Below, one piece after another: positions 8,969 through 16,462 of a stretch of 64,000 nt of DNA; position 1 is the stretch's first letter; the number at the start of each line of letters is the position of its first letter. The notes under the pieces were generated by a model, which did not search any database, was not told where the DNA came from, and worked only from the letters and a program-made list of their open reading frames with translations. The stretch spans positions 310,001 to 374,000 of the forward strand of contig NZ_NESS01000003.1 of the NCBI RefSeq assembly GCF_002128425.1, given 5' to 3'. Both the position numbers and the translations under genes were made by a program. This stretch comes from Gottfriedia acidiceleris (GTDB lineage: Bacteria > Bacillota > Bacilli > Bacillales > Bacillaceae_G).

Positions 8969-9916
8969 TTAAATGTTATTTTTAAATGCTTTTTCAACTA
9001 AATGAACCCCTCCAACCCACCAGTCTATTCCAATTAAATTCATTCGATTTGCTTTCCCCGTTAGTACGTCTAATCCCCATCTAGTTATTTCAATTTTTGC
9101 TTTTGGGTTATGTTGTTTATAACTTGGTAAATTACTGTCACTACTTATTAAAGGGTGATCACCTTTCATTAATTCATTTAAAATTGCTGCGAAATATAAA
9201 TCACTTAATCCATCATTTGTTCTTTGTCTTACGAGTTTATTAAATAGTTCTCCAAATGAGTTAATACCATCATGTATCATTGATAATGCTAAAAACTCAA
9301 CTTCATTTAATCCATTCTGTTGAGAAGGAAAATATGTCTTATGGCTTAATAAAGCTTGTTTTAAAAACGGTAGCGCATGACATTTTTGAATAAACTCATT
9401 AAGTTCATCTTTTTTATCTGAACAATAAGCTTTCCATCCTGCACAAGCTTCTTCTATTTGTTCGTTTGTAATTTCCTGTTTAGTTGGAAGTAATTCGATT
9501 AATTGTTCTGATGATAATTGACCTAATCCATGAAAAGGTACAATTCCCTCATATTCATTTATACTAACCATCGAAATTTTTTGAAAACCAAGTGCCGATA
9601 ATTCCGATAATAAATAAAGTATTGTCACCTGATCGTATCGATCATGTTCGAACCATAGTACAACTTCCTCAGAACGGGATAATTCGTTTAATAATTCATA
9701 TTGTTTTCGGCAATTTTCAATAAAAAAACTCAAAGGAATTTGTAGCTTTTGTTCAAAAAACTCTGCTCTTCTTTTATATGTTTCATCTAAAGTCCACTCA
9801 TTACTAAGAGGCCCAAAATCATACATTTCTCTCCATACAATCATATTACCATTTAAAGACTTTATTTTTCCTCCAACCACATCACCATTTACAATATGAT
9901 TCATCTGTTCATTCAT
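8969..9916 (-). CDS. DUF1835 domain-containing protein
   Basis: A 315-residue cytosolic protein. The N-terminal HIVNGDVVGGKIK and VWREMYDFGPL segments, followed by EEVVLWFEHDRYDQ and a Leu-rich helix, are the hallmarks of DUF1835; the C-terminal part resembles the companion DUF3658-type region. The family is widespread in Bacillus and has no established biochemical role. The start is not fully settled because ATGAATGAACAGATG offers two Met codons and the ribosome site is weak. The broken Nudix gene lies immediately downstream. Confidence 0.8.
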   Translation of the reverse strand: MNEQMNHIVNGDVVGGKIKSLNGNMIVWREMYDFGPLSNEWTLDETYKRRAEFFEQKLQIPLSFFIENCRKQYELLNELSRSEEVVLWFEHDRYDQVTILYLLSELSALGFQKISMVSINEYEGIVPFHGLGQLSSEQLIELLPTKQEITNEQIEEACAGWKAYCSDKKDELNEFIQKCHALPFLKQALLSHKTYFPSQQNGLNEVEFLALSMIHDGINSFGELFNKLVRQRTNDGLSDLYFAAILNELMKGDHPLISSDSNLPSYKQHNPKAKIEITRWGLDVLTGKANRMNLIGIDWWVGGVHLVEKAFKNNI

Positions 9917-10067
9917 CTACTTTCTCAATTAGTTTAAATAAAAAGAAAATACATTACTCCATAATTGATGTAATGTATTATAACAAGATTATTTAATTAA
10001 GTTCTTAATTCTTCTTAACAATCGTAGATTCCTCTTACATATATTAATATTTTTATCATAATCAAAA

Positions 10068-10090
10068 GCCACCTATATAAAATAGGTGGC
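10068..10090 (-). terminator. terminator of the yuzL-like gene
   Basis: Stem GCCACCTAT / ATAGGTGGC with TTTTGATT following on the minus strand. Confidence 0.75.
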
Positions 10091-10128
10091 GAAACTTGTC
10101 TTATAAAATAGGGTATTTCAGTCTTTAG

Positions 10129-10257
10129 TTAATCTCTTTTTTGTTTTTTTCTACTTGAAGACATTTCAACACCAGTTTCAGATGTAGTAGTCCCTTGACC
10201 TTGTACATTTGGTGACCCTAAGCCCACTCTAGATGGATCTTTTTTAGTTTTTCCCAT
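10129..10257 (-). CDS. YuzL-like small protein
   Basis: A 42-residue gene with a strong ribosome site (GGAGGTG) before ATG 10257. The sequence starts [16 protein letters not shown], continues [14 protein letters not shown] and ends in a Ser/Lys/Arg tail. The KKDPSR-GL-SP-V-GQGTTTxETG layout is that of the YuzL family of small hydrophilic Bacillus proteins, reminiscent of minor spore proteins. It is divergent from the YkuS-like gene and has its own terminator at 10068-10090. The role is unknown. Confidence 0.8.
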   Translation of the reverse strand: MGKTKKDPSRVGLGSPNVQGQGTTTSETGVEMSSSRKKQKRD

Positions 10258-10360
10258 ATTAAACACCTCCATCTTTACTTTTTCTAAACTTAAACTTCTT
10301 TATTCAAAGAATATTTTTCCTGTAAATTGCAAATCTTATATTTCTGAGGAGGTGTTTTTC

Positions 10361-10603
10361 ATGGCTAGAATCGGAGTAGAACAATCTTTAACAAATGTTC
10401 AAGAAGCATTACGTTCAGCGGGACACGATGTTGTTGAATTAAAACAAGAATCTGATGCAAATGGTTGCGATTGCTGCGTAGTAACAGGACTTGATTCAAA
10501 TGTAATGGGAATGCAAAATGTGGCTACACAAGGATCAGTAATCGAGGCAAGTGGCTTAACGGCTGATCAAGTTTGTCAACAAGTTGAAAGTAGATTACAA
10601 TAA
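10361..10603 (+). CDS. UPF0180 (YkuS) family protein
   Basis: An 80-residue protein starting [18 protein letters not shown] and containing [17 protein letters not shown], the diagnostic core of the UPF0180/YkuS family. AGGAGGTG at 10347-10354 places the start at ATG 10361; the GTG at 10352 lies inside the ribosome site. Three Cys (CDCC) are clustered in a short loop. The function is unknown; relatives in Bacillus are small cytosolic proteins. Confidence 0.87.
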   Translation: MARIGVEQSLTNVQEALRSAGHDVVELKQESDANGCDCCVVTGLDSNVMGMQNVATQGSVIEASGLTADQVCQQVESRLQ

Positions 10604-10643
10604 CAAATTAAAAGCGCTGCAAATTTATACTTTCTTAATGTGC

Positions 10644-10687
10644 AAAAAAGGGTAAGCAAATTCAATGAAATTTGCTTACCCTTTTTT
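10644..10687. terminator. strong bidirectional terminator
   Basis: Long stem AAAAAAGGGTAAGCAAATT / AATTTGCTTACCCTTTTTT shared by the convergent YkuS-like and chromate-transporter units. Confidence 0.93.
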
Positions 10688-10691
10688 CTAA

Positions 10692-11216
10692 TTATAAATT
10701 TAATCCACCGTACAATAAAGCTCCCATTACAATAAAAGCTGGGTGTAGCTTTACTTTCTCCATTAATATGTAACTAATTAATCCTAAAAATAAAAATTGT
10801 CCAATACCAATTTGAAAATATGAATCATGAAATGAATTATAAGCCATCACGCCAAGTAAAACTGCGATTGTTGGCTTGACATAAAGAGTCATTCGCTTAA
10901 CTTGGATCGAATGACGATATTTATACAAAATTCCCATTAAAGTCAGCATGAGGATTAATGACGGTGCAACTGTAGCGAATACAGCCAAAACTGAACCTAG
11001 TATACCACCTTCATGAAATCCGATATACCCTGCCATTTTCGTAGCAATCGGTCCTGGCAGTGAGTTCCCCATAGCAAGAGTCTCATTAAATTCTTGATGC
11101 GTAAGCCATCCTCTGCTGACGACTTCTTTTTGAATAAGAGGAATAGTTGCAGGGCCTCCTCCATACCCTAAAATATTAGCAACAAAAAACGCCCAGAAAA
11201 TGTTCCAATATACCAT
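10692..11216 (-). CDS. chromate transporter family protein, short subunit 2
   Basis: A 174-residue half-size CHR-family protein. The N-terminal GYGGGPATIPLIQKEVV and GNSLPGPIATKMAGYIG blocks are the family signature, followed by five or six hydrophobic segments. Half-size CHR proteins work as pairs in which two genes replace one fused ChrA. This is the distal partner: its ATG overlaps the stop of the upstream CHR gene by 1 nt (TAATG). The substrate could be chromate/sulfate or another anion. Its place in a GntR-controlled catabolic region makes export of an organic or inorganic anion product possible, which is inference. Confidence 0.87.
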   Translation of the reverse strand: MVYWNIFWAFFVANILGYGGGPATIPLIQKEVVSRGWLTHQEFNETLAMGNSLPGPIATKMAGYIGFHEGGILGSVLAVFATVAPSLILMLTLMGILYKYRHSIQVKRMTLYVKPTIAVLLGVMAYNSFHDSYFQIGIGQFLFLGLISYILMEKVKLHPAFIVMGALLYGGLNL

Positions 11217-11785
11217 TATGCAGACAGTCCTTTTGATTTTTTACCTTCAATTGATTTGGTTGGCTTAACTACCGCAAATAACAGAAGCCCACCAATAATA
11301 AATCCAGGATGTATATGAAAATATTGCATTAAAACAATTCCTACCAAAATATGTCCGATTGTAAAGGGCCATTTTAGCCCCTTGACGGAAGCTTCTACAA
11401 ATTGCCAAGTTAACACAGCAAGCATGACTCCAACTACCGGAACGATCGCTTTAGTCATCCCTTGTACCCATTTTAGATCTTTAAATGTCACTAGAGTTGT
11501 CAATAAGATGACCATTAAAATAATCGTCGGTAGAATCGTTGCAACAATTGCATTAATCATTCCAATTTTACCGCCAACTTTGAACCCAATATATCCTGCC
11601 ATTTTTGTATTAATCGGTCCTGGCAGTGTGTTTCCAATAGCGAGCACATCTCCGAATTCTTCGTCATTCATCCATTTAAAACGTTCAACCACTTCTTTAT
11701 GTACTAAAGGAATGGTCGATGGTCCACCTCCGTATCCAAGCATACTGCTTCTGAAAAAGGCGATAAAGATGTTTAACTGTTTCAT
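11216..11785 (-). CDS. chromate transporter family protein, short subunit 1
   Basis: A 189-residue half-size CHR protein with GYGGGPSTIPLVHKEVV and GNTLPGPINTKMAGYIG near the N-terminus, clearly paralogous to the next gene. I place the start at the second ATG (11785), nine bases after AAAGGG; the ATG at 11794 abuts the ribosome site. It has five or six membrane segments and a basic C-terminal tail. The order is ferredoxin, CxxH/CxxC protein, CHR1, CHR2, all closely spaced, so it probably shares the operator-controlled promoter near 12419. Confidence 0.87.
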   Translation of the reverse strand: MKQLNIFIAFFRSSMLGYGGGPSTIPLVHKEVVERFKWMNDEEFGDVLAIGNTLPGPINTKMAGYIGFKVGGKIGMINAIVATILPTIILMVILLTTLVTFKDLKWVQGMTKAIVPVVGVMLAVLTWQFVEASVKGLKWPFTIGHILVGIVLMQYFHIHPGFIIGGLLLFAVVKPTKSIEGKKSKGLSA

Positions 11786-11814
11786 AAAATCCATCCCTTT
11801 AGTTTATCTTTCTT

Positions 11815-12018
11815 TTAGTTTGCAATAAGGCAAGAGCATTTCACACATTTGCCACATGGTTTTTTCTTAACTCGATTAGGTTGATTGACCATATTCATTA
11901 AAAGCGATGTCTCCTCATTACAAAAAGAGCATGTCTCATTAGTTTGAGCTATTTGAATTTGAGGCATTTCTACTAACTTTAAGGCTTCTTTCATATGTTT
12001 GTCGCATACTAACAACAT
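11815..12018 (-). CDS. small CxxH/CxxC-type putative zinc protein
   Basis: A 67-residue protein (start at the second ATG, spaced nine bases from GGGAG). It has CDKH near the N-terminus, CSFC in the middle and a cysteine-rich end CGKCVKCSC. The CxxH...CxxC layout suggests one zinc site, with the extra C-terminal cysteines possibly holding another metal. It resembles in outline the small CxxH/CxxC proteins of Bacillus, but I do not recognise it as a named family. It lies between a 2Fe-2S ferredoxin and the CHR transporters, in one operon. Confidence 0.65.
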   Translation of the reverse strand: MLLVCDKHMKEALKLVEMPQIQIAQTNETCSFCNEETSLLMNMVNQPNRVKKKPCGKCVKCSCLIAN

Positions 12019-12048
12019 ATCATTCACTCCCGCTCTTAAAATTGGATT

Positions 12049-12393
12049 TTATGGTGTTGATGTCACTTTCTTTTTCGGATGATCTAATTTTCGTTTTTTC
12101 ACTTGATCTGTTACATCTTCATTCCATGAAATCGTTACATCTTCGTCGGTAATGAAAGCTTGGCATCCTAAACGAAATCCTTTGCTTAACCATTCTTCAC
12201 CAAGTTTTCGACGCTCCTGCACTTTTATATGATCAACAGTACCCTCTTCAATTTTACAAACGCAGGATCCACAAACGCCTCCACCACATCGATTTGGTAG
12301 TTCTCCATCAAATCGAAGAGACATTCGTAAAATATTGGAGTTTTCCGGTACTTCTAATACTTTTCCACTAGTAGCAAAATTTAGTTTCGGCAT
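12049..12393 (-). CDS. 2Fe-2S ferredoxin (plant/adrenodoxin-fold), first copy
   Basis: A 114-residue electron carrier. Cluster ligands are visible as NRCGGGVCGSCVCKIEEG (C-x4-C-x2-C) plus the distant Cys in FRLGCQAFI; the spacing is that of plant-type ferredoxins. A lysine-rich tail follows the domain. The ATG has AGGAGG upstream. It is first in the operon with the CxxH/CxxC protein and CHR transporters, divergent from the aspartate-dehydrogenase-like gene, with a GntR-type operator in the shared region. A plausible role is electron delivery to the diiron enzyme at 17994-18722; that is inference. Confidence 0.88.
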   Translation of the reverse strand: MPKLNFATSGKVLEVPENSNILRMSLRFDGELPNRCGGGVCGSCVCKIEEGTVDHIKVQERRKLGEEWLSKGFRLGCQAFITDEDVTISWNEDVTDQVKKRKLDHPKKKVTSTP

Positions 12394-12418
12394 AATTTAA
12401 ATCCTCCTCTTTATCTCT

Positions 12419-12435
12419 TTGGTATACAATATACC
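12419..12435. promoter_or_regulatory. GntR/FCD operator candidate 1
   Basis: TTGGTATACAATATACC contains one full TTGGTATAC arm plus an overlapping TATACC arm, 26-42 nt upstream of the first ferredoxin start. It belongs to the recurrent TTGGTATACCAA set of this region. Confidence 0.7.
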
Positions 12436-12506
12436 ATATTTACAATTTTCTGACAATATAATAATTACATATATAAAGCTATTTTTCTAAATTTATATTA
12501 CTCTAT

Positions 12507-12534
12507 TTGTTTTTATATACCGGTCTGATATAAT
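12507..12534 (+). promoter_or_regulatory. sigma-A promoter of the aspartate-dehydrogenase-like gene
   Basis: TTGTTT (12507-12512) and TATAAT (12529-12534) with 16-bp spacing. The operator at 12538 directly follows the -10, a position that would block initiation. Confidence 0.65.
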
Positions 12535-12537
12535 ATT

Positions 12538-12549
12538 TTGTATACCAAA
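12538..12549. promoter_or_regulatory. GntR/FCD operator candidate 2
   Basis: TTGTATACCAAA, a one-arm-degenerate copy of the TTGGTATACCAA palindrome, just after the -10 box and about 35 nt before the coding start. Confidence 0.7.
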
Positions 12550-12583
12550 TACGTCTTAATTTTCAAAATATGGGGTGATGAAT

Positions 12584-13384
12584 GTGCTTACTATCGGATT
12601 AATCGGATATGGAGCGATTGGACAGGATATTGTCAAATATATAAACGAAGGCAAGGCCGGGGATGTATTATTAAAGGCGATTCTAGTACGAAGAAAAGAT
12701 CAATACGAATCGCATATAAGCGATTTATTTTACGAAAATGAAGAGGCTTTTTTCGGATTGGGATTGGATATTATTATCGAAGCTGCAGGTCATGAAGCTG
12801 TCTACAAGTATGGGAAAAAGACACTATCTTCTAATTGTGATTTTGTCATCGCTTCTGTAGGTGCACTTGCAGATGATGCATTATTAGCAGAACTAGAAAC
12901 TGCTGCAAAGCTTACTAACAGCAAGATCATCATTCCTTCTGCAGCAATTGCTGGATTGGATCGTGTTGCTGCTTCAATGTTACAAAGCGTTGATGAAGTG
13001 AAACTTGTAACTAGAAAACCTCCGAGTGCTTGGCGAGGAACAATTGCAGAGGAAAAGGTAGATTTAGACAACGTTAAAGAGCCATTTTGCATTTATAGTG
13101 GTGTTGCTAGAGAATCTTCTAAGCTTTTTCCGGAAAGCACGAATGTTTCAGCAATCTTGAGTCTTGCTGGAATCGGATTTGATAAAACAAAAGTTCAAGT
13201 ATATGTGGATCCAAGCATAACCAGTAATACACACCAAATTTTTGTAAAAGGATTTTTTGGTGAAATGGAAGTAAAGGTGCAAAATATTCCTTCTGCTACT
13301 AATCCAAAGACGGGGTATATTGTAGCAATGAGTATTTGTAATACTTTAAAAAATAGAACGTCCTCTATCGTAATTGGGATCTAG
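12584..13384 (+). CDS. aspartate dehydrogenase-like NAD(P)-dependent oxidoreductase
   Basis: A 266-residue member of the L-aspartate dehydrogenase family. The Rossmann motif GLIGYGAIGQDI is at the very start, IIIEAAGHEAV and IIIPSAAIAGLDR follow, and the C-terminal domain has RKPPSAWRGT and a conserved His in SNTHQIFVKG. Family members deaminate aspartate to oxaloacetate through iminoaspartate. I choose the GTG at 12584 because GGGGTGAT (12572-12579) is the ribosome site and overlaps the earlier ATG. No nadA/nadC genes are nearby and the promoter carries a GntR-type operator, so a catabolic role, perhaps on a related amino acid, is more likely than NAD synthesis. The substrate is not proven. 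Confidence 0.8.
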   Translation: MLTIGLIGYGAIGQDIVKYINEGKAGDVLLKAILVRRKDQYESHISDLFYENEEAFFGLGLDIIIEAAGHEAVYKYGKKTLSSNCDFVIASVGALADDALLAELETAAKLTNSKIIIPSAAIAGLDRVAASMLQSVDEVKLVTRKPPSAWRGTIAEEKVDLDNVKEPFCIYSGVARESSKLFPESTNVSAILSLAGIGFDKTKVQVYVDPSITSNTHQIFVKGFFGEMEVKVQNIPSATNPKTGYIVAMSICNTLKNRTSSIVIGI

Positions 13385-13437
13385 AATTTCCGCTTATACT
13401 ATTTGTGAAATACGAAACTTACTTTCTTCGCTAAAAA

Positions 13438-13492
13438 TAAAAAGCCCCTTTAGTCTAGACAATCTAACAGTCAAACTAAATGAGGCTTTTTA
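13438..13492. terminator. bidirectional terminator between the aspDH-like and gntR genes
   Basis: Stem AAAAAGCCCCTTTAG / CTAAATGAGGCTTTTT with one internal mismatch region, T runs on both strands. Confidence 0.8.
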
Positions 13493-13526
13493 TATTAAAA
13501 GGGATTAAAATATGTCCAGACTATGT

Positions 13527-14195
13527 TTACGTTGTTTTTTCTTTTCTTTTTTCTATGTAGTTCATGTACGCACGTCTAGAATTTTCGATATGAATTTTCG
13601 TTAAATACTCTGACATTTCTATTTCTTTATTTCGTACTGCTTTCATGATCTCAATATGTTCCCTCAAAGATTCCTTACGTCTTCCAGGCGTTTCGTACCC
13701 CATATTAGCAGACATATGGATATAATCTGTTAAGCCAGATAAAATTTCAAATAACTTTGGACTTCTTGCTGCCTTATATAATAGGAGATTCATTTCGATA
13801 TGTTCGTTCTCGAAGGTTTCGTCTGAATGTTCTTCAATATAAAGAAGCTCTTCGATTTTCTGATCAAACTCTTTTTGAATTTCATCCGTCATTTTTTTTG
13901 CAGCTAATTTTGCTGCTAACACTTCTAGTGAAGATAAAATCGTAAACACTTCCATAATGTCTTCATCAGAAATATTCGAAACGATAACACCTTTACGCGG
14001 AACCGTTTTCACAAACCCTTGCGATTCTAAGCGGAATAAAGCTTCTCTAATAGGTGTTCGGCTAATATTTAGCTTTATAGCAAGCTCCCGTTCAATTAAG
14101 CGATCACCTGGCTTATAATGCCCCTCTAAAATCAATTCTTTTAAATATCTATACGCATGTTCGCGGATTGAAAGAAAATTAGTTTCTATATCCAT
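13527..14195 (-). CDS. GntR-family (FadR/FCD) transcriptional regulator
   Basis: A 222-residue regulator. The N-terminal winged helix carries the GntR signature PGDRLIERELAIKLNISRTP and IREALFRLESQGFV; the C-terminal helical FCD ligand domain follows, with Asp, Glu and His positions (EHSDETFENEH, LREHIEI) that could bind a metal and a carboxylate effector. The start at ATG 14195 has AGGTG six bases upstream. It sits in the middle of the set of operons carrying TTGGTATACCAA sites, so it is the natural candidate for their regulator. A degenerate copy of the site at 14312 could give autoregulation. Confidence 0.88.
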   Translation of the reverse strand: MDIETNFLSIREHAYRYLKELILEGHYKPGDRLIERELAIKLNISRTPIREALFRLESQGFVKTVPRKGVIVSNISDEDIMEVFTILSSLEVLAAKLAAKKMTDEIQKEFDQKIEELLYIEEHSDETFENEHIEMNLLLYKAARSPKLFEILSGLTDYIHMSANMGYETPGRRKESLREHIEIMKAVRNKEIEMSEYLTKIHIENSRRAYMNYIEKRKEKTT

Positions 14196-14311
14196 TCCAT
14201 TCACCTGCCGTTGCCAAAAACTTATAAAAATCAATACATAACGTATTTTTATAGATTTCGTTTATTTCCCTTTTCCACGTGTCCGATTTTGCCTAGTTAG
14301 GCTACTTTCGT

Positions 14312-14323
14312 TTGGTATAATAC
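14312..14323. promoter_or_regulatory. degenerate GntR operator candidate upstream of gntR
   Basis: TTGGTATAATAC keeps the left arm of TTGGTATACCAA but not the right. It may mark autoregulation, or just be an AT-rich -10-like sequence. Confidence 0.3.
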
Positions 14324-14382
14324 TCCAAGGGCGTAAATTCGGATACAACAAATCCTACATATCAGTAATAACATTCTAAGTG

Positions 14383-15554
14383 TCAGATTACTAATATATA
14401 TCGTGACAAGTTAATCGCTGCGTTTAAATCTCGAACGATTTCATGACCGCATTCACATCTGAAATATCGGTTTGATAGTCTTAAATCATTTTTTTATTTC
14501 CACAACTATAACACGTTTTAGAAGATGGGTACCATTTATCAGCTTCAACAAATTCAATGCCATATTTTTCACATTTATATTGAATTTGGCGTTTGAATTT
14601 ACATAAACACTGCTTCGCGATCGCTTTTGAAAGGTGCTTATTCTTCATCATTCCCTTGAAATTTATATTTTCCATTACAATGCGATAAGGTTTGGTTTTC
14701 ACGATCTCGCTCGTGGATTGATGAAGATGGTTTAGCCTGATATTTGACAACCTTCTATAGAATTGTTGTATCTTCTTTTCGATTTTTATAATATTGCATG
14801 TTTTGACGAAACGGTGTCCCTCCTTATTCATTTCATATTTACGAGAAACTTGACGATGCAACCTACGTAGGCGTTTCTCTACTCTTCTCACAGTGCTTGT
14901 TTTGTTAATATTTTTCTTCTTGGTTCCATCTGAACATACGGCTAAATCTTTTATCCCCACATCAATACCAAGTGAGACATTTGTCAGTTCCACTATTGGT
15001 TTTGATTTTTCAACCCCAACAGATATATACCAGTATTTCCCATCATAGCTAATTCTGGGATTATAGTATTTTTTATCTTATATACATTCAGAAACTATAA
15101 CCCAACCGACTTTGTCAATCAACACTTTCTTTCCTTTTACTTTCAACTTCACATTATCGTTATAAAAGGATGGTTTTGATTTTCTTTTACTTTTGAACCG
15201 TGGTTTTTCTGCTAACCCTCTAAAAAACTTTTCATACGCATTACAAAGATCTTTTATCGCTTGTTTTGTAATATTATTCGATACTTCATATATCCAAGAG
15301 AATTCATCAATTTGTTTTAAACCAGTCAATTCTTTACTTAACAGGTCATCAGAAATAAACTTCCCACTGTTTTTATAACTTTCTTCTTGCTTAGCCAATG
15401 CCCAGTTATAAGCCCATCTGGCAGTTCCCACTGATTTCCATAATTGTGTTTCTTGTTCTTTAGTTGGTCTTAATCTTACTTTTTTCGCAAGTATCAATGT
15501 TTTATTCACATTATTAAGAGTTTGTTCAGTTCCACTTATCGAATCAGTTTTCAA
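14383..15554 (-). pseudogene. tnpB: IS200/IS605-family tnpB, degraded
   Basis: Two ORF pieces (15078-15554 and 14481-14993) lie in the same frame and are one RNA-guided nuclease gene interrupted by TAA at 15078-15080. Reading through gives DKKYYNPRISYDGKYWYISV, a normal TnpB link. A second lesion is in a seven-A run near 14490: adding one A restores CGNKKNDLRLSNRYF and CGHEIVRDLNAAINL. RuvC residues are in GIDVGIKDLAV and MENINFKGM; the third Asp (RDLNAA) and half of the zinc ribbon lie after the frameshift, so the product is dead. No tnpA is present and the element ends could not be placed. Confidence 0.88.
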
Positions 15555-15969
15555 ATTACTCACCTCATGTATATATATACACAATTAGTAATTTGCATTT
15601 AGAACAAATTGTGAAATTTTTATAAATTTAAATTAACTGTTGTTAACCTCCTAATTCTTGCCTATTTTAAAATAGTGTAACACCATTTTTTCAAAAGTAA
15701 ATTAATATTTCTATTATATTATCTTTTATTAGACTAATCGAGCATAAGTAATGAAATACCTATCTTTCATCCTTACACAAGGAACTTTGCTATGTAAATT
15801 ATTAATAGTCCTTTGATCTCTATTATCTTTCTTTTATAAGTAAATCTTCTTATAGCTAACTACTTTTATTGCCTTTAAATAAAAACTTTAATCCCAGTTA
15901 GTTTACTATTCAAATGTTTGTAAACCAAAAAAGGCGATGTAGGAACAACACCTAACCGCCTCCAAAATA
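15555..15969. other. AT-rich gap upstream of tnpB
   Basis: No gene is seen. It contains the palindrome TGTATATATATACA just before the tnpB start, the inverted repeat GTTTAC...GTAAAC near 15901-15925, and the terminator of the next operon. Part of it may be the left end of the former IS605-type element. Confidence 0.5.
15926..15962 (-). terminator. terminator of the diiron enzyme/ALDH/GlcG-like operon
   Basis: On the minus strand an imperfect GGCGGTTAGG / CCTACATCGCC stem is followed by TTTTTT. Confidence 0.75.
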
Positions 15970-16449
15970 TTATTTTTTAATGTCTGCATCAGTCACAACT
16001 TCATAACCGTCATTTGAAAGGAACTCTTGCAATGCTTGTAAAGCAGCTGTTCCAACCGCTGTATCCTGCTCTCCATTTCCACCGCTGATCCCCACGCCAC
16101 CAATGACTTCCCCATTTACTACAATTGGAAAACCGCCAACAAAAATTGCAAATTTTCCATTTAGCATATGTTGTATTCCAAATGCTTCATTTCCAGGTAG
16201 GGCTGGTCCATTTGGTTCTGTATTAAATAAATGAGTCGAGCGTTTATGCCCAGCTGCCGTATATGCTTTAGCAATTGCAATTTCAGGCCCAGTAATACGA
16301 GCACCATTCATTCGTTCAAGTGCAATGACATATCCTCCGTCATCTACTATTGCAATCGTCTCCGGAACGTTGATATCTTCTGATTTTTTCTTAGCAGCTT
16401 CAATCATTACTTTTGCTTCATCTAGTTCTAATTTTAATATTTTTTTCAT
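15970..16449 (-). CDS. GlcG/HbpS-like (DUF336) heme-degrading-domain protein
   Basis: A 159-residue member of the GlcG/HbpS/PduO-C family. Diagnostic segments are AIVDDGGYVIALERMNGA, the SxxIAxxKAxTA-type helix (EIAIAKAYTAAGHKRST) and the glycine-rich end GEVIGGVGISGGNGEQD. Family members bind heme, cobalamin or small ligands, or act as companions of glycolate and propanediol pathways; the exact role is rarely known. It is third in an operon after the diiron enzyme and the aldehyde dehydrogenase (14 nt after the latter). The ribosome site is AAAGGAGG. Confidence 0.83.
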   Translation of the reverse strand: MKKILKLELDEAKVMIEAAKKKSEDINVPETIAIVDDGGYVIALERMNGARITGPEIAIAKAYTAAGHKRSTHLFNTEPNGPALPGNEAFGIQHMLNGKFAIFVGGFPIVVNGEVIGGVGISGGNGEQDTAVGTAALQALQEFLSNDGYEVVTDADIKK

Positions 16450-16462
16450 TTAAAATCCTCCT

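Noticed and set aside
14481-15554. Two separate transposase genes
   Set aside because: Both pieces are in the same frame and join into one TnpB through a single TAA, so they are one decayed gene.
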